The position numbers and the translations under genes are program-made. Shown piece by piece: positions 1-8,498 of a DNA stretch of 64,000 nt. The DNA is from Polaribacter sp. Z022 (GTDB lineage: Bacteria > Bacteroidota > Bacteroidia > Flavobacteriales > Flavobacteriaceae), in contig NZ_JALCZO010000002.1 of the NCBI RefSeq assembly GCF_023555495.1, forward strand, positions 248,001 to 312,000. The letters are read 5' to 3'. Position 1 is the first letter of the stretch. Each line of letters starts with the position of its first letter. The notes beneath the pieces were generated by a model that saw only the letters and a list, made by a program, of their open reading frames with translations, searched no databases and had not been told where the DNA came from.

Positions 1-127
1 TAAGAGGTTTGATTCTATAGACACTTTCATTATTGTCGTCTATATCAAACCCTACAAAAAAAGTACTTAGTTCATTTTCATCAATTTTATGAGAAATTAT
101 CGATTGGGAATTAAAAGGAGTTGGCAT
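1..127 (-). CDS. Partial unknown protein running off the left edge
   Basis: An ATG at 125-127 on the minus strand opens a frame of 42 codons with no stop down to base 2, so the gene continues outside the window. The visible N-terminus begins MPTPFNSQSIISHKIDENEL and has no signal peptide or membrane segment. I do not recognise it. It points the same way as the two small genes to its right and may belong to the same accessory block. The fragment is short, so chance openness cannot be excluded. Confidence 0.45.
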   Translation of the reverse strand, partial: MPTPFNSQSIISHKIDENELSTFFVGFDIDDNNESVYRIKPL

Positions 128-221
128 AGCTTTATCATATAACAGTTTTTTTCATTGATAAAGATAGGTATATAAAGAATAACATCAAAACATTTTAAAT
201 ATCAGACTATTATCTATTAAC

Positions 222-983
222 TCAATACCTACTTTTCTTAATAGCATTTTTTATTTCTTCTTTACTTCTAAAATCTAAAGGTATTGGTATGTGAGTTGGA
301 TACCTATAAAGTCCAATAGTAAACGAATGATTTCGAGAATCTTCATAGTTCCTCCAACCAGTAATTTCAGTTAGATGATTGAGTTCATTTTCATTATCAA
401 TATTCAATACATAGCCAAATGGTGGAAATGTAAGTTCACAAACAGCGCCATACATATTGGTAAAAGTTAAGCCCAACGTCCTAATTTGTCCTTCGTTATT
501 AAGATAATGATATATCTTGTATCTATCAGGTAATTCTGTTTTTTTTACATCTAAAGTAAAATCAAGTAATTCGGGGTAAAGTTCAGTAAAGTAAACATCA
601 TTCATACAAATAAACATAGATACTATTTGCTTTAAAATTCTTAACGGATTTTGGTTGTTTGCTTCAAATTCAATATACTGAAAATCATATTTTAAATTAA
701 TATCCATACCAACATTAGCCCACTTAGAAAAAGGGCGAACATAATTGTTGTTTAAAAAGCTATTACAATCTCGACATAAAGTATAGTAACCTAGTCCCCC
801 TTGCTGAACCCTTCCTGTAGGTTTGTAATCAAGGAAACTTTGATTAGCAAAATCACTATGAGATATTGAATAATATCGAGTATTCTTATTGAAAGCTACT
901 CTAGGAGGAATGTGTTCAAAACTTAATTTCTTTTCTTTTTTACACAATCGGCAAATACCAATTTGCATTTTTCTTTTAGTCAT
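222..983 (-). CDS. HNH-type endonuclease-like protein
   Basis: This 253-residue cytoplasmic protein has a zinc-finger/HNH arrangement near its N-terminus: a CxxC pair at C11/C14, a histidine in an EHIPP motif (H24), and a second CxxCN at C70-N74. Such Cys-His-Cys-Cys layouts occur in HNH nucleases of mobile elements and defence loci. The rest (about residues 85-253) matches no domain I know. Its start overlaps the end of the upstream 98-residue gene by 8 bases, so the two are co-translated, probably as a functional pair. A nuclease role is inferred from the motif only; the metal-binding residues could also serve a structural finger. Confidence 0.6.
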   Translation of the reverse strand: MTKRKMQIGICRLCKKEKKLSFEHIPPRVAFNKNTRYYSISHSDFANQSFLDYKPTGRVQQGGLGYYTLCRDCNSFLNNNYVRPFSKWANVGMDINLKYDFQYIEFEANNQNPLRILKQIVSMFICMNDVYFTELYPELLDFTLDVKKTELPDRYKIYHYLNNEGQIRTLGLTFTNMYGAVCELTFPPFGYVLNIDNENELNHLTEITGWRNYEDSRNHSFTIGLYRYPTHIPIPLDFRSKEEIKNAIKKSRY

Positions 984-1272
984 TTTTTTTAAGCAATGGA
1001 GAATTTTTATTTATAATAAATTGTTGATTTCTATAATTTAAAGTTATTTCATTAGCTAACTTCAAACCTCCTTTCAATGAACCAATTAAAGCATTTAAAG
1101 AGGTAATAAATGCAACGTGAACAGCATACATTAGCATTTTTTCATCTACTATTTTTTCTGAATTATTAATTGCATTTTCACAACACTCTTCCATAATAGC
1201 TTTATGTAATGGGTGAATCTTTTCAATTTTTAAATTAGAAATTACTTTTTTGTATAATTCTTTTTCTTCCAT
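976..1272 (-). CDS. Small unknown protein paired with the HNH gene
   Basis: This 98-residue protein is predicted mostly helical, with a hydrophobic stretch at about residues 46-70 (MLMYAVHVAFITSLNALIGS) that could be a buried helix or a weak membrane segment. There are no recognisable motifs. Its stop codon overlaps the start of the HNH-like gene by 8 bases, which argues for translational coupling. It may be a partner, immunity protein or regulator of that gene, but nothing in the sequence identifies which. Confidence 0.5.
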   Translation of the reverse strand: MEEKELYKKVISNLKIEKIHPLHKAIMEECCENAINNSEKIVDEKMLMYAVHVAFITSLNALIGSLKGGLKLANEITLNYRNQQFIINKNSPLLKKND

Positions 1273-1308
1273 TTTTTGTATTTTGTTTCATAAATATAAG
1301 TTTTATAA

Positions 1309-1506
1309 TTAATAATTGATGTTTGTTAGTTCAATTTTAAAATTTCTTTTAGCTTCTTTTGAATAATTTACTGTAATTGTTTTTTTCTTAACCTTTTTCC
1401 AATTATACTTTTTTACATATTCTGATAATACTTTTGAATCATAAAGTAGAACGCATAGATCTACTTTCTTCAATAGTATTTTTATTTGTATTAAAATCAT
1501 AATCAA
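1309..1506 (-). CDS. Doubtful short ORF (65 residues)
   Basis: The reading frame is very rich in Lys, Ile and Val codons, and its N-terminus consists mostly of A/T-run codons. It ends with KRNFKIELTNINY. No motif or signal peptide is present. It lies between the HNH-like pair and a terminator hairpin at 1616-1643, in the same orientation. It may be a remnant or simply an open frame in A/T-rich DNA. Confidence 0.2.
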   Translation of the reverse strand: MIMILIQIKILLKKVDLCVLLYDSKVLSEYVKKYNWKKVKKKTITVNYSKEAKRNFKIELTNINY

Positions 1507-1615
1507 TATTTATATAGGTCTTAAAATTTTTAAAATGAGAATTTTATATCTTGGTTGTTATTTTGGAAATCTTTATCTCCTTTGAACCTAGAAATACACT
1601 TATTATAAATCATAA

Positions 1616-1643
1616 AAACCGATAGCTTGACTGCTATCGGTTT
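1616..1643 (-). terminator. Intrinsic terminator after the zeta-like kinase operon
   Basis: A perfect 11-bp stem AAACCGATAGC / GCTATCGGTTT encloses a 6-base loop. On the minus strand it is followed by a run of five T residues. It sits 33 bases past the stop of the 58-residue gene at 1676-1852, so it should end that transcript. Confidence 0.8.
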
Positions 1644-1675
1644 CTTTTATTAAATTTAATAAGATAAACTATTTT

Positions 1676-1852
1676 TTATTTTTCAGATGTTAACGCTATA
1701 TCTTCTGGTTGTACCTCAATTACTTTACCATTGCTAGAAACTACAATTGGTGTTTTTTTAAACTTTTTAAATTCAACCATTTTTGCATGTGCAATTTTAA
1801 GTCCTTTTGAAACTTTTGTTTCTAAATCCGTTAATTCTTCTTTAATTGTCAT
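1676..1852 (-). CDS. 58-residue partner of the zeta-toxin-like kinase
   Basis: ATG at 1850-1852 opens a 58-residue frame beginning MTIKEELTDLETKVSKGL and ending PEDIALTSEK. It overlaps the last 11 bases of the kinase gene and is followed by a strong terminator, so the two form a bicistronic unit. The N-terminal half is charged and helical, while the C-terminal half has the strand-like segment TPIVVSSNGKVIEVQPED. Small partners of P-loop toxin kinases often act as antitoxins. That role is inferred from position and size only, and gene order here is kinase first. Confidence 0.6.
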   Translation of the reverse strand: MTIKEELTDLETKVSKGLKIAHAKMVEFKKFKKTPIVVSSNGKVIEVQPEDIALTSEK

Positions 1853-2420
1853 TATATGTTTTTTTAAGTTGTTGCCAAATACTTTTATTTTCTACAAAAA
1901 ATGTTCCATTAATAGAACCTCGAGCAATAGTTCTAAATTCTTTTTCAGAATTATTAATTAATAACCATTTATCTACAATAGGAATATACAAATTAAAAAG
2001 GTTTTTAAGCCCTTTGATAAATCTCCGTTTAATTACATCAATTGGAATATTATGCCCTCCCTCTTTCACTCTAATACTTACCCTATTGATTGCTAAATCA
2101 ATTGAGTCCAAAGATAAGAAAAGAAGTGTAATGGTGTATCCTTTGTTTTTTGCCTTTCTAATTAAGGAAGTATAACTTTTTGTAGAAAGTGTTGTTTCTA
2201 AAGCAAAAGATTTATTATTTGCTAATAAATCATGAATTCTCTGTAACATCATTCTGCCAGATTGTATGGCTACAGCATCAGGATTAAATGGAGAGAGCCC
2301 TTTTGCTATTTCATCAGCATTTACAAACTCATCACAATTAAAAATTTCAGGCAATATGGTATAGGAGGCAGTTGTTTTACCTGCTCCATTTGGTCCTGCA
2401 ATAATATATATGTTTTTCAT
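1842..2420 (-). CDS. Zeta-toxin-family P-loop kinase
   Basis: This 192-residue protein starts with a strand and Walker A motif GPNGAGKTT (residues 9-17), then NADEIAKGLSPFNPD (a substrate-side segment typical of the zeta/AAA_33 group), an ETTLS segment at about 75-79, and an RV.IRVKEGGH basic lid at about 115-124. Zeta toxins phosphorylate UDP-N-acetylglucosamine; many chromosomal relatives have unknown substrates. It overlaps the 58-residue downstream gene by 11 bases and shares its terminator. It may be a toxin-antitoxin module or a housekeeping kinase, and sequence alone cannot decide. The P-loop family assignment is firm; toxicity is inference. Confidence 0.75.
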   Translation of the reverse strand: MKNIYIIAGPNGAGKTTASYTILPEIFNCDEFVNADEIAKGLSPFNPDAVAIQSGRMMLQRIHDLLANNKSFALETTLSTKSYTSLIRKAKNKGYTITLLFLSLDSIDLAINRVSIRVKEGGHNIPIDVIKRRFIKGLKNLFNLYIPIVDKWLLINNSEKEFRTIARGSINGTFFVENKSIWQQLKKTYNDN

Positions 2421-2596
2421 GAACTAATTTATATTAAGTTGTTTTTAAATTTAATATAAGCATACAATATTTTCTTAAAAGCACAATGTATCATTATTTT
2501 TTGATATGGATTTTGTGAGGTAGTTAATTACAACAATTTTGGTTTTAAAATTATCCCTGTATATAAGTAATTCCAAACCTGATTTAAAATCAGAGT

Positions 2597-3775
2597 ATGT
2601 TTCCTTTTCTAAACCCCAACATCAGTTATTTTGCAGAAACGAACTTTCGAGAAGAACGAAAACTATTTGGTATATATCAAAAAGATCGCTTGTTTCATAC
2701 GGCTATTTTTGGAAAAACAGGAGCAGGAAAAACCACACTGATTGAAACACTAATCTTACAAGATATTGTTTCTAATCGTGGTATTTTTTTAGTAGATATC
2801 CATGGCGATATGAGTACCTCTCTTTTAAAACAAATTCCAGAAAATAGAAAAAAAGATCTGGTGTATATTAATTTGTCGGATTCAAACTTACAATGGAAAT
2901 ACAACCCACTTCGAACTGTTCCATATGAAAAACGTTCTTTAGTAGCTTCACATATTTTAGATACTTTAAAAAAGTTGTGGAGTAGTGCTTGGGGACCAAA
3001 ATTAGAACATATTCTACGCTATGTTTTACTTTCTTTATTAGATCAACCTTCAGCTCATTTTTCAGATATCATCCGAATTTTACAAGACCCAGACTATCGT
3101 GATACTTGTATATCTAATTTGGTGAGTGATGAACTTCGCAATTTTTGGCAAAAAGAATTTAAAAATTACAAGCCCAATGACCTGATTCCAATCTTTAATA
3201 AGATAGGTGCTTTTTTAGCACATCCTGCTGTAAAAAAAATACTTATTTCTAATACAAAAGAACTACGATTAGGAACAATAATGAATACTCAAAAAATATG
3301 TATTCTACGAATTGCCAAAGGTGATATTGGTCAAGATGCTTCTTTTTTACTGTCTTCTCTTTTTATCAACTCGTTTGCATCTGCATCCTTCTCAAGAGTG
3401 ATGCTTCCTGAAAATATACGAAAACCTTTTTTCATTTATCTAGATGAATACCCATCCTATATGACTCCAAATATTGGAGTCATGCTTTCTGAATTACGCA
3501 AGTTCAAAGTTGGTTTAATTCTCGCTTGCCAACATTTATCTATGATCGAACCGAAATTAAAAGAAGCTATTTTAGGAAATGTTGGAACAACGATTTGTTT
3601 TCGACTGGGGTTTTCTGATGCCAATTATTTTACCAAAGAGTTTCATCCAATTTTTGAAGCTTCCGATTTTACCAATCTATCTAATTACGAAATTTACCTA
3701 CGTTTATTCATTTTAGGGAAAGCATCAGTTGCCTTTTCTGCGAGAACACTTCGCTATGCAGATATCTTCTTATAG
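2597..3775 (+). CDS. TraG/HerA-like DNA-translocating ATPase (short form)
   Basis: This 392-residue protein has Walker A GKTGAGKTT at about residues 39-47, the strand FLVDIHGDM (about 59-67), a Walker B-like segment IYLDEYPSY at about 285-293, and a sensor region LACQHLSMIE. These are typical of type IV secretion coupling proteins and HerA-type DNA pumps. It is clearly paralogous to the ATPase core of the 1021-residue protein at 32086-35151 but lacks that protein's N-terminal and C-terminal domains. It heads a plus-strand run with a RadC-like gene and methylases, a gene set often seen in integrative elements of Bacteroidota. It likely moves DNA during element transfer or processing. Confidence 0.7.
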   Translation: MFPFLNPNISYFAETNFREERKLFGIYQKDRLFHTAIFGKTGAGKTTLIETLILQDIVSNRGIFLVDIHGDMSTSLLKQIPENRKKDLVYINLSDSNLQWKYNPLRTVPYEKRSLVASHILDTLKKLWSSAWGPKLEHILRYVLLSLLDQPSAHFSDIIRILQDPDYRDTCISNLVSDELRNFWQKEFKNYKPNDLIPIFNKIGAFLAHPAVKKILISNTKELRLGTIMNTQKICILRIAKGDIGQDASFLLSSLFINSFASASFSRVMLPENIRKPFFIYLDEYPSYMTPNIGVMLSELRKFKVGLILACQHLSMIEPKLKEAILGNVGTTICFRLGFSDANYFTKEFHPIFEASDFTNLSNYEIYLRLFILGKASVAFSARTLRYADIFL

Positions 3776-3843
3776 CATCCTGTATATATAGCTTTTCATT
3801 TTTGCTTCATACTCTTTTTAAAGAACCTTTAAATAAATAAAAA

Positions 3844-4311
3844 ATGATATCAACAAATCTATCAACCCGCCTTATGGGTTGCAGTGAAATAGAAATTCAC
3901 TACAAACGACCTTTATTTTCAGAAATGAAAACTATTGCTACTGCTCAAGATGTAAATACCATTTTAAGAAGCTACATTAATCCAAAACTAATCGATGTTA
4001 AAGAATTCTTTTGGGTAGTCTTCTTATCAAGAGCAAATTGTGTTCTTGGAATTTCTACCATTAATTGTGGAGATGTTCATGGAGTTACAGTTAATATTCG
4101 AGAGATTCTCCAATTAACATTACTCACACATGCTTCACAAATTATAGTGGCACATAACCATCCGTCAGGAAAACTAATCCCTTCTAAAAAAGATGAAAAA
4201 ATCACTAATAAAATAGCAGAGGGAGTCGTTTTATTTGATGTAAAACTTTTAGATCATCTCATCATAACTTCTGAATCTTTTTTATCCTTTGCAAACGAAG
4301 GAATGATGTAA
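3844..4311 (+). CDS. RadC-like JAB/MPN-domain protein
   Basis: This 155-residue protein carries the JAMM metal-site signature AHNHPSG followed by KKDEKITNKI, preceded by INCGDVHGVTVNIREILQLTLLTHASQIIV, the usual RadC core. RadC-like proteins of this length are common passengers of mobile elements. Despite the name, a role in DNA repair is not established. It lies 68 bases after the TraG-like ATPase gene and 46 bases before the adenine methylase, so the three are probably co-transcribed. Confidence 0.85.
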   Translation: MISTNLSTRLMGCSEIEIHYKRPLFSEMKTIATAQDVNTILRSYINPKLIDVKEFFWVVFLSRANCVLGISTINCGDVHGVTVNIREILQLTLLTHASQIIVAHNHPSGKLIPSKKDEKITNKIAEGVVLFDVKLLDHLIITSESFLSFANEGMM

Positions 4312-4357
4312 TTCTTCCCCTTCAACTTTATTACTTCCTAATTCCCCAACTGATCTT

Positions 4358-5155
4358 ATGAAAACACCCATTGCCTACTACGGAGGAAAACAAAATATGG
4401 TTTCCACCATACTTCCTCTCATTCCAAAACATTCCATATACACAGAAGCTTTTTTTGGTGGTGGTGCAATTTTCTTTGCAAAAGAACCTGTGGAATCTGA
4501 AATCATCAATGATACCAATAATATGGTGGTAAATTTCTATGAAGTAGTAAAAACTAATTTCGAATGGTTGAAGACAAGAATTCAAGCAACTGCCTTTTCA
4601 AGAGCAACCTATAATGTGGCTTTGACCATCTACAGAATGCCCCATTTATTCAATAAAAAACAACAAGCCTGGGCATTTTATGTAGGAACAAATTTTGGTT
4701 TTGGCTGTGCCATTGGTTCTTGGGGTTATGATAAATACGGAAAACAAGCCAAGAAATTATTGAACAAGAAAATGAATTTTAATAGCGATGTTTTTAAACG
4801 ATTAGAAAACACACAGATTGAATGTAACGATGCTTGTAAGGTAATTAAAGCAAGAGATTCTGTGGATACGTTTCACTATATCGATCCTCCGTATTTTAAT
4901 TCCTGCCAATCTTTTTATAATGGTTATTCTGAAGCACATTTTGAAGAACTTCTTGTAACACTTGGAAGTATCAAAGGTAAATTCTTATTGAGTTCTTACC
5001 CTTCTGAAATTTTGACCAAACACATCAAAAAAAATGGATGGTATACAAAGCACTTTGATAAGCCTTTAACTGCTAAAAAAAGTGTAGCTGGAGAAAAACG
5101 AAAACGTAAAATAGAAGTCTTAACTGCCAACTACTCGCTTAGCGAGCCTAAGTAA
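4358..5155 (+). CDS. DNA adenine N6-methyltransferase, D12/Dam class
   Basis: This 265-residue enzyme shows the D12-class order: N-terminal YYGGKQNM, the AdoMet-binding EAFFGGGAIFF (motif I), and the catalytic DPPY tetrad in HYIDPPYFNSC. It would transfer a methyl group from AdoMet to adenine N6 in a short recognition sequence that I cannot predict. No partner restriction enzyme is adjacent, so it may be an orphan methylase protecting the element. The cytosine methylase gene starts 1 base after its stop codon, so the two are coupled. Confidence 0.88.
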   Translation: MKTPIAYYGGKQNMVSTILPLIPKHSIYTEAFFGGGAIFFAKEPVESEIINDTNNMVVNFYEVVKTNFEWLKTRIQATAFSRATYNVALTIYRMPHLFNKKQQAWAFYVGTNFGFGCAIGSWGYDKYGKQAKKLLNKKMNFNSDVFKRLENTQIECNDACKVIKARDSVDTFHYIDPPYFNSCQSFYNGYSEAHFEELLVTLGSIKGKFLLSSYPSEILTKHIKKNGWYTKHFDKPLTAKKSVAGEKRKRKIEVLTANYSLSEPK

Positions 5156-5156
5156 T

Positions 5157-6464
5157 ATGAGTGGAGCAGAAATTACGAATGAAAATCATAGTAATTCCAT
5201 CAACCGAAAACCAGCAACCAAAAACAAACTCAAAGTAATAGAACTCTTTGCAGGTGTTGGTGGGTTTCGGATTGCCTTGGAAGGGTATCCAAAGAAAAAG
5301 GAAGCAGATTTTGAAGTGGTTTGGAGTAATCAATTCGAGCCAAGAACCAAAAAACAACACGCGAATATAGTGTATAAGAATCGTTTTGGAAGTAAACATA
5401 ATTCTGAGGAAGATATTGAACATATTGTAAAAAATAAGATGCATTGTATCCCAAAGCACGATTTGTTAGTGGGTGGCTTCCCTTGTCAAGATTTCTCTAT
5501 TGCCAATCGTTCTCATAACAAGGGGATTGAAGGCAAAAAAGGAAAATTGTGGTGGAGTATTCAAGCGATTCTAAAAGCGAACCAACCTTCCTATATCTTA
5601 TTAGAAAATGTGGACAGATTACTCACATCACTAGCAGGACAAAATGGAAAAGATTTTGAGGTAATACTCCATTGCTTAAATGCTATTGAGTTTGCTGTAG
5701 AATGGCGAGTGATTAATGCCGCTGATTATGGTTTTCCGCAACGAAGACGAAGAGTCTTTATTTTGGGATTTCATAAAAACACATCTCTTTACAGAACTTT
5801 AAAAACTTCCAAAATAAGTGATTGGATTACAAAAACGAGTATTGCTACCAAAGCCTTCCCTGTTGATTCAAATGAGCAGATTAAAGTAGGTATTTTACCG
5901 ACATCTATTGAAAACCTTTTGCAAAAGAAGGATACCAATATTTTTCGCTTAGAAAAAGCAAGAGTGATGCTACACGGTGCTTATTGTTCGTTAAAAGTTA
6001 CTCCAAAAAATGTTTAACAAAAAAAGAACCCTCAAAGATATTTTACTTGAAGAACATCAGATCCCGAATCTTTTTATATCCAAGAAAAAGATCTAGCTGG
6101 TTGGAAGATAAAAAAGGGAGCAAAACAAATTCCACGAATTCATAAAAAAACAGGAGAACCTTATTTCTATCGTGAAAGTAAGGTGGCATTCCCCGATGCA
6201 TTAAACAAACCTTCAAGAACGATTCTTACTCGAAAGGGTGGAACTTACATCGCCAGAGAAAAACATGTGGTCAAAGTAAATGGACGTTATCGCAGATTAC
6301 ATCCCATAGAATTGGAACGATTGAACGGATTTCCTGATGATTTTACAAAATGTGATGGAATTATGGATAACCAACGTGCCTTTTTTAAGGGTAATGCTTT
6401 GGTGATTGGAATAATTGAAAAGTTAGGAAAAGAACTTTCGAAAGCAGTTAACAAAATTAAATAG
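5157..6464 (+). pseudogene. C5-cytosine DNA methyltransferase, broken by two compensating frameshifts
   Basis: Residues 1-286 hold C5-methylase motif I (FAGVGGFR, 31-38), motif IV with catalytic Cys110 (GGFPCQDFS), motif VI (ENV, 150-152) and motif VIII (QRRRRVFILG). The frame then stops at 6015-6017. The following stretch reads well in the +1 frame from about 6016 to 6062 (NKKRTLKDILLEEHQI). It returns to the original frame near 6063 (PESFYIQEKDLAGW) and runs to 6464 with the target-recognition end, motif IX (RTILTRKGG) and motif X (GNALVIGIIEKL). Joined, this gives a typical enzyme of about 435 residues. Two indels within 50 bases at short T and C runs mean either real decay or sequencing errors. 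Confidence 0.85.
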
Positions 6465-6484
6465 TAACCTTTAAATTTTAAAAA

Positions 6485-6706
6485 ATGAAAAAAGCAGTAA
6501 ACAAAACCGTCAATCTTGAATTGGTTGGCGTAAACGGAAATGCATTTATGATTATGGGTGTATTTCAAAGACAAGCCCAAAAAGAAGATTGGAGTCAAGA
6601 AGAAATTGACTTGGTATTAGAAAAAGCAAAAAGCAGTGATTACAACCATCTTTTAGCAACGATTGAAAACCATTGTGAACCTAAAGATGAAAACAATGAC
6701 GATTAA
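6485..6706 (+). CDS. Small conserved mobile-element protein of unknown function
   Basis: This 73-residue protein has the pattern NLELVGVNGNAFMIMGVFQRQA, then a helix WSQEEIDLVLEKAKSSDYNHLLATI and an acidic tail. I recall similar small proteins in plasmids and phages of Bacteroidota, but no function is known to me. It starts 20 bases after the methylase and overlaps the start of the next gene, so it belongs to the same transcript. Confidence 0.6.
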   Translation: MKKAVNKTVNLELVGVNGNAFMIMGVFQRQAQKEDWSQEEIDLVLEKAKSSDYNHLLATIENHCEPKDENNDD

Positions 6707-7292
6707 ACAACGAAAATTGATACTTCATTTTTTAGAAATGTTGGAGTATCAACTTGAAAGAAGAAAAGTAACAGCAATTAATCCTATTTTCCTTCAGCTA
6801 TTTTCAAGAAAAGAATTAATTGAAATAGTCTTGTGGCTCTTTACCATTTATGACAAAAGTATGCTGTCTGAAAAAACGGATGAAGAGTTACTAGAACTCA
6901 TTGGAGATGATGCAAATGTACTTTCTTTTATAATAGAACAATGGAAAAAAAACATTAGTGCTGTTCCGAAATTAACACAAGAAGAAGTAAATAGTTTTTT
7001 TGATGAGATACAGCTCGATATTCACTATTTGAGACATAAACCTGTTGAACAATGGGATGATTACGATGTCAGTAATTATTATTCAATCTTGTTTAAACGA
7101 GGAAAGACAAAACGTGTCTTTGCCATTTTTACATCAGATGTAAAAGATGAAGACAAGTATGCAGTGACTACTCAACCTTCTTTCTTTTTTGACACTAAAG
7201 AAGAAGCTGAACAAGAAGTAGAAAGTATCTGTAAAGAAACCAAACAAAGTGCAACTGATTTTGTGATTCACACACTTTGGAAAATAAACTAA
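6687..7292 (+). CDS. Unknown protein, element cargo
   Basis: This is a 201-residue soluble protein using the ATG at 6687, which overlaps the previous gene by 20 bases (another ATG is at 6696). The N-terminal half is helical and Leu/Glu-rich (RKLILHFLEMLEYQLERRK). The C-terminal half includes FAIFTSDVKDEDKY and a FFDTKEEAEQEVESI segment, the latter a helix often seen in small viral or plasmid proteins that present a value then a mask-like helix. No catalytic motif is visible. Function unknown. Confidence 0.5.
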   Translation: MKTMTIKQRKLILHFLEMLEYQLERRKVTAINPIFLQLFSRKELIEIVLWLFTIYDKSMLSEKTDEELLELIGDDANVLSFIIEQWKKNISAVPKLTQEEVNSFFDEIQLDIHYLRHKPVEQWDDYDVSNYYSILFKRGKTKRVFAIFTSDVKDEDKYAVTTQPSFFFDTKEEAEQEVESICKETKQSATDFVIHTLWKIN

Positions 7293-7360
7293 AAATTAAA
7301 TATAAATCCGTGCAACTTGCACTTAATCTATGGTAATTCACCATCTAAAACTAAATAATT

Positions 7361-8029
7361 ATGAATACAAGTATTGTAGATGTCTTAATTGAAAACATCA
7401 AAACAGACCAACAGTTACTGCAAGAAGTAGAAACTAAAATAGAAGCTTTAAAAAGTGAAAAATCTATCATTTTTGAACGATTAAAAAGTTCTCGAAAAGA
7501 TGTGAGCGTAATGCTGAAATATGCTAATGAAGCACAACAAGCTAAAATTACGGAATTAGGTTTTGATATTTCTGAACCTCAAAAAAGTATGAATACTATT
7601 GCTGCTTTTGCTTTTGATATTATTATAAAAGCAAAAGACAATCAAATGACCAATGGCGAATTATACGATGCTTATGTAAAGATTTGTAAGGACAAAAATG
7701 AGGAAGCTGAAAAGTATTCTGCTTTTAATATTAAATGTCGTTCGTTGTTTAATACGCAGAAACTCTTTCGTAAGAAAGCATTAAACGGTGCTTCTTCTCG
7801 TGAAGATATGATTTCTTTGAATGGGCGTGTACTTTCGAAAGAGAAAGCTAACCCTGATAAGAATTCGGAAATTCCAAAGGAAGAAGTAGGAAGAGTATCT
7901 TCAAAAGACAAACAAACACCAACAGAAACCGATAAAAAAGAAACACAAAAGCTGGATGGTAAAGAAAAGCCTGTAGATGCGAAAAAGAAAAATGCAAACA
8001 ATAAAAAACAAAATCATGGAAAAAGATAA
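7361..8029 (+). CDS. Unknown coiled-coil protein with a basic tail
   Basis: This 222-residue protein starts with a helical coiled-coil region (about residues 5-55), followed by a compact helical domain (about 80-145, including KDNQMTNGELYDAYVKICKDK). It ends in a low-complexity Lys/Glu/Asn tail of about 60 residues that could bind nucleic acid. It shares a 14-base overlap with the following gene and is the third unknown gene in this plus-strand run. The tail composition suggests DNA or RNA binding, but this is inference. Confidence 0.5.
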   Translation: MNTSIVDVLIENIKTDQQLLQEVETKIEALKSEKSIIFERLKSSRKDVSVMLKYANEAQQAKITELGFDISEPQKSMNTIAAFAFDIIIKAKDNQMTNGELYDAYVKICKDKNEEAEKYSAFNIKCRSLFNTQKLFRKKALNGASSREDMISLNGRVLSKEKANPDKNSEIPKEEVGRVSSKDKQTPTETDKKETQKLDGKEKPVDAKKKNANNKKQNHGKR

Positions 8030-8456
8030 TTATCTAGATATTTTTGAAAAACAAGAAAAAGCGATTCATCATTGCCTTTGGTTGAATTTTAAATATCGAA
8101 TTGCAAAAATAACTTTTGGAGTTATACATGGCCCAGATAATAATTGGGCAGTCTGCGAAGAAGCAACTGCCCAAGAATTGGAAATGGATTTTCTAGATAT
8201 TCTTCCTAAAGATTATTCGAAAATGAATTATGATGATATTCGTCATATCCGAATGGATAGAGAACCTTCACCACATCTAGAAGAGTTGGTAGGACATTTT
8301 TCTACAATGGATGGAGAGATTTTACGATTTATCCTGCATAGTAAAATCCCTATTGAAAAGTTGATTCAATTTGAATTGGCTGGACGTGGTTTTGATAAAA
8401 ATCACAGATGGGTTGGTTTTAGCAAATCTTTTGAGATTTGGCTAGAAAACAATTGA
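8016..8456 (+). CDS. Unknown 146-residue protein
   Basis: The ATG at 8016 is preferred because it gives a short 14-base overlap with the upstream gene; the longer reading from 7977 would extend into that gene's Lys-rich tail. The product is a soluble acidic protein with KFYR-like and WVGFSKSFEIW segments and no motif I recognise. It ends the plus-strand element run and is followed by a terminator. Confidence 0.5.
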   Translation: MEKDNYLDIFEKQEKAIHHCLWLNFKYRIAKITFGVIHGPDNNWAVCEEATAQELEMDFLDILPKDYSKMNYDDIRHIRMDREPSPHLEELVGHFSTMDGEILRFILHSKIPIEKLIQFELAGRGFDKNHRWVGFSKSFEIWLENN

Positions 8457-8462
8457 ATACCT

Positions 8463-8489
8463 AAACACTCATTTATTTGAGTGTTTTTT
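8463..8489. terminator. Terminator between convergent operons
   Basis: A 9-bp stem AAACACTCA / TGAGTGTTT with a 6-base loop is followed by T residues on the plus strand and preceded by A/T-rich DNA. It lies between the end of the plus-strand run (8456) and the end of the minus-strand peptide locus (8499), so it can serve both directions. Confidence 0.75.
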
Positions 8490-8498
8490 AAATTACTC

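Noticed and set aside
1731-1961. Plus-strand ORF opposite the zeta-like kinase and its partner
   Set aside because: It is antisense to two well-supported minus-strand genes, shows no motif, and its residues follow the A/T-rich complement. The same holds for 1846-2175 and 2262-2459.
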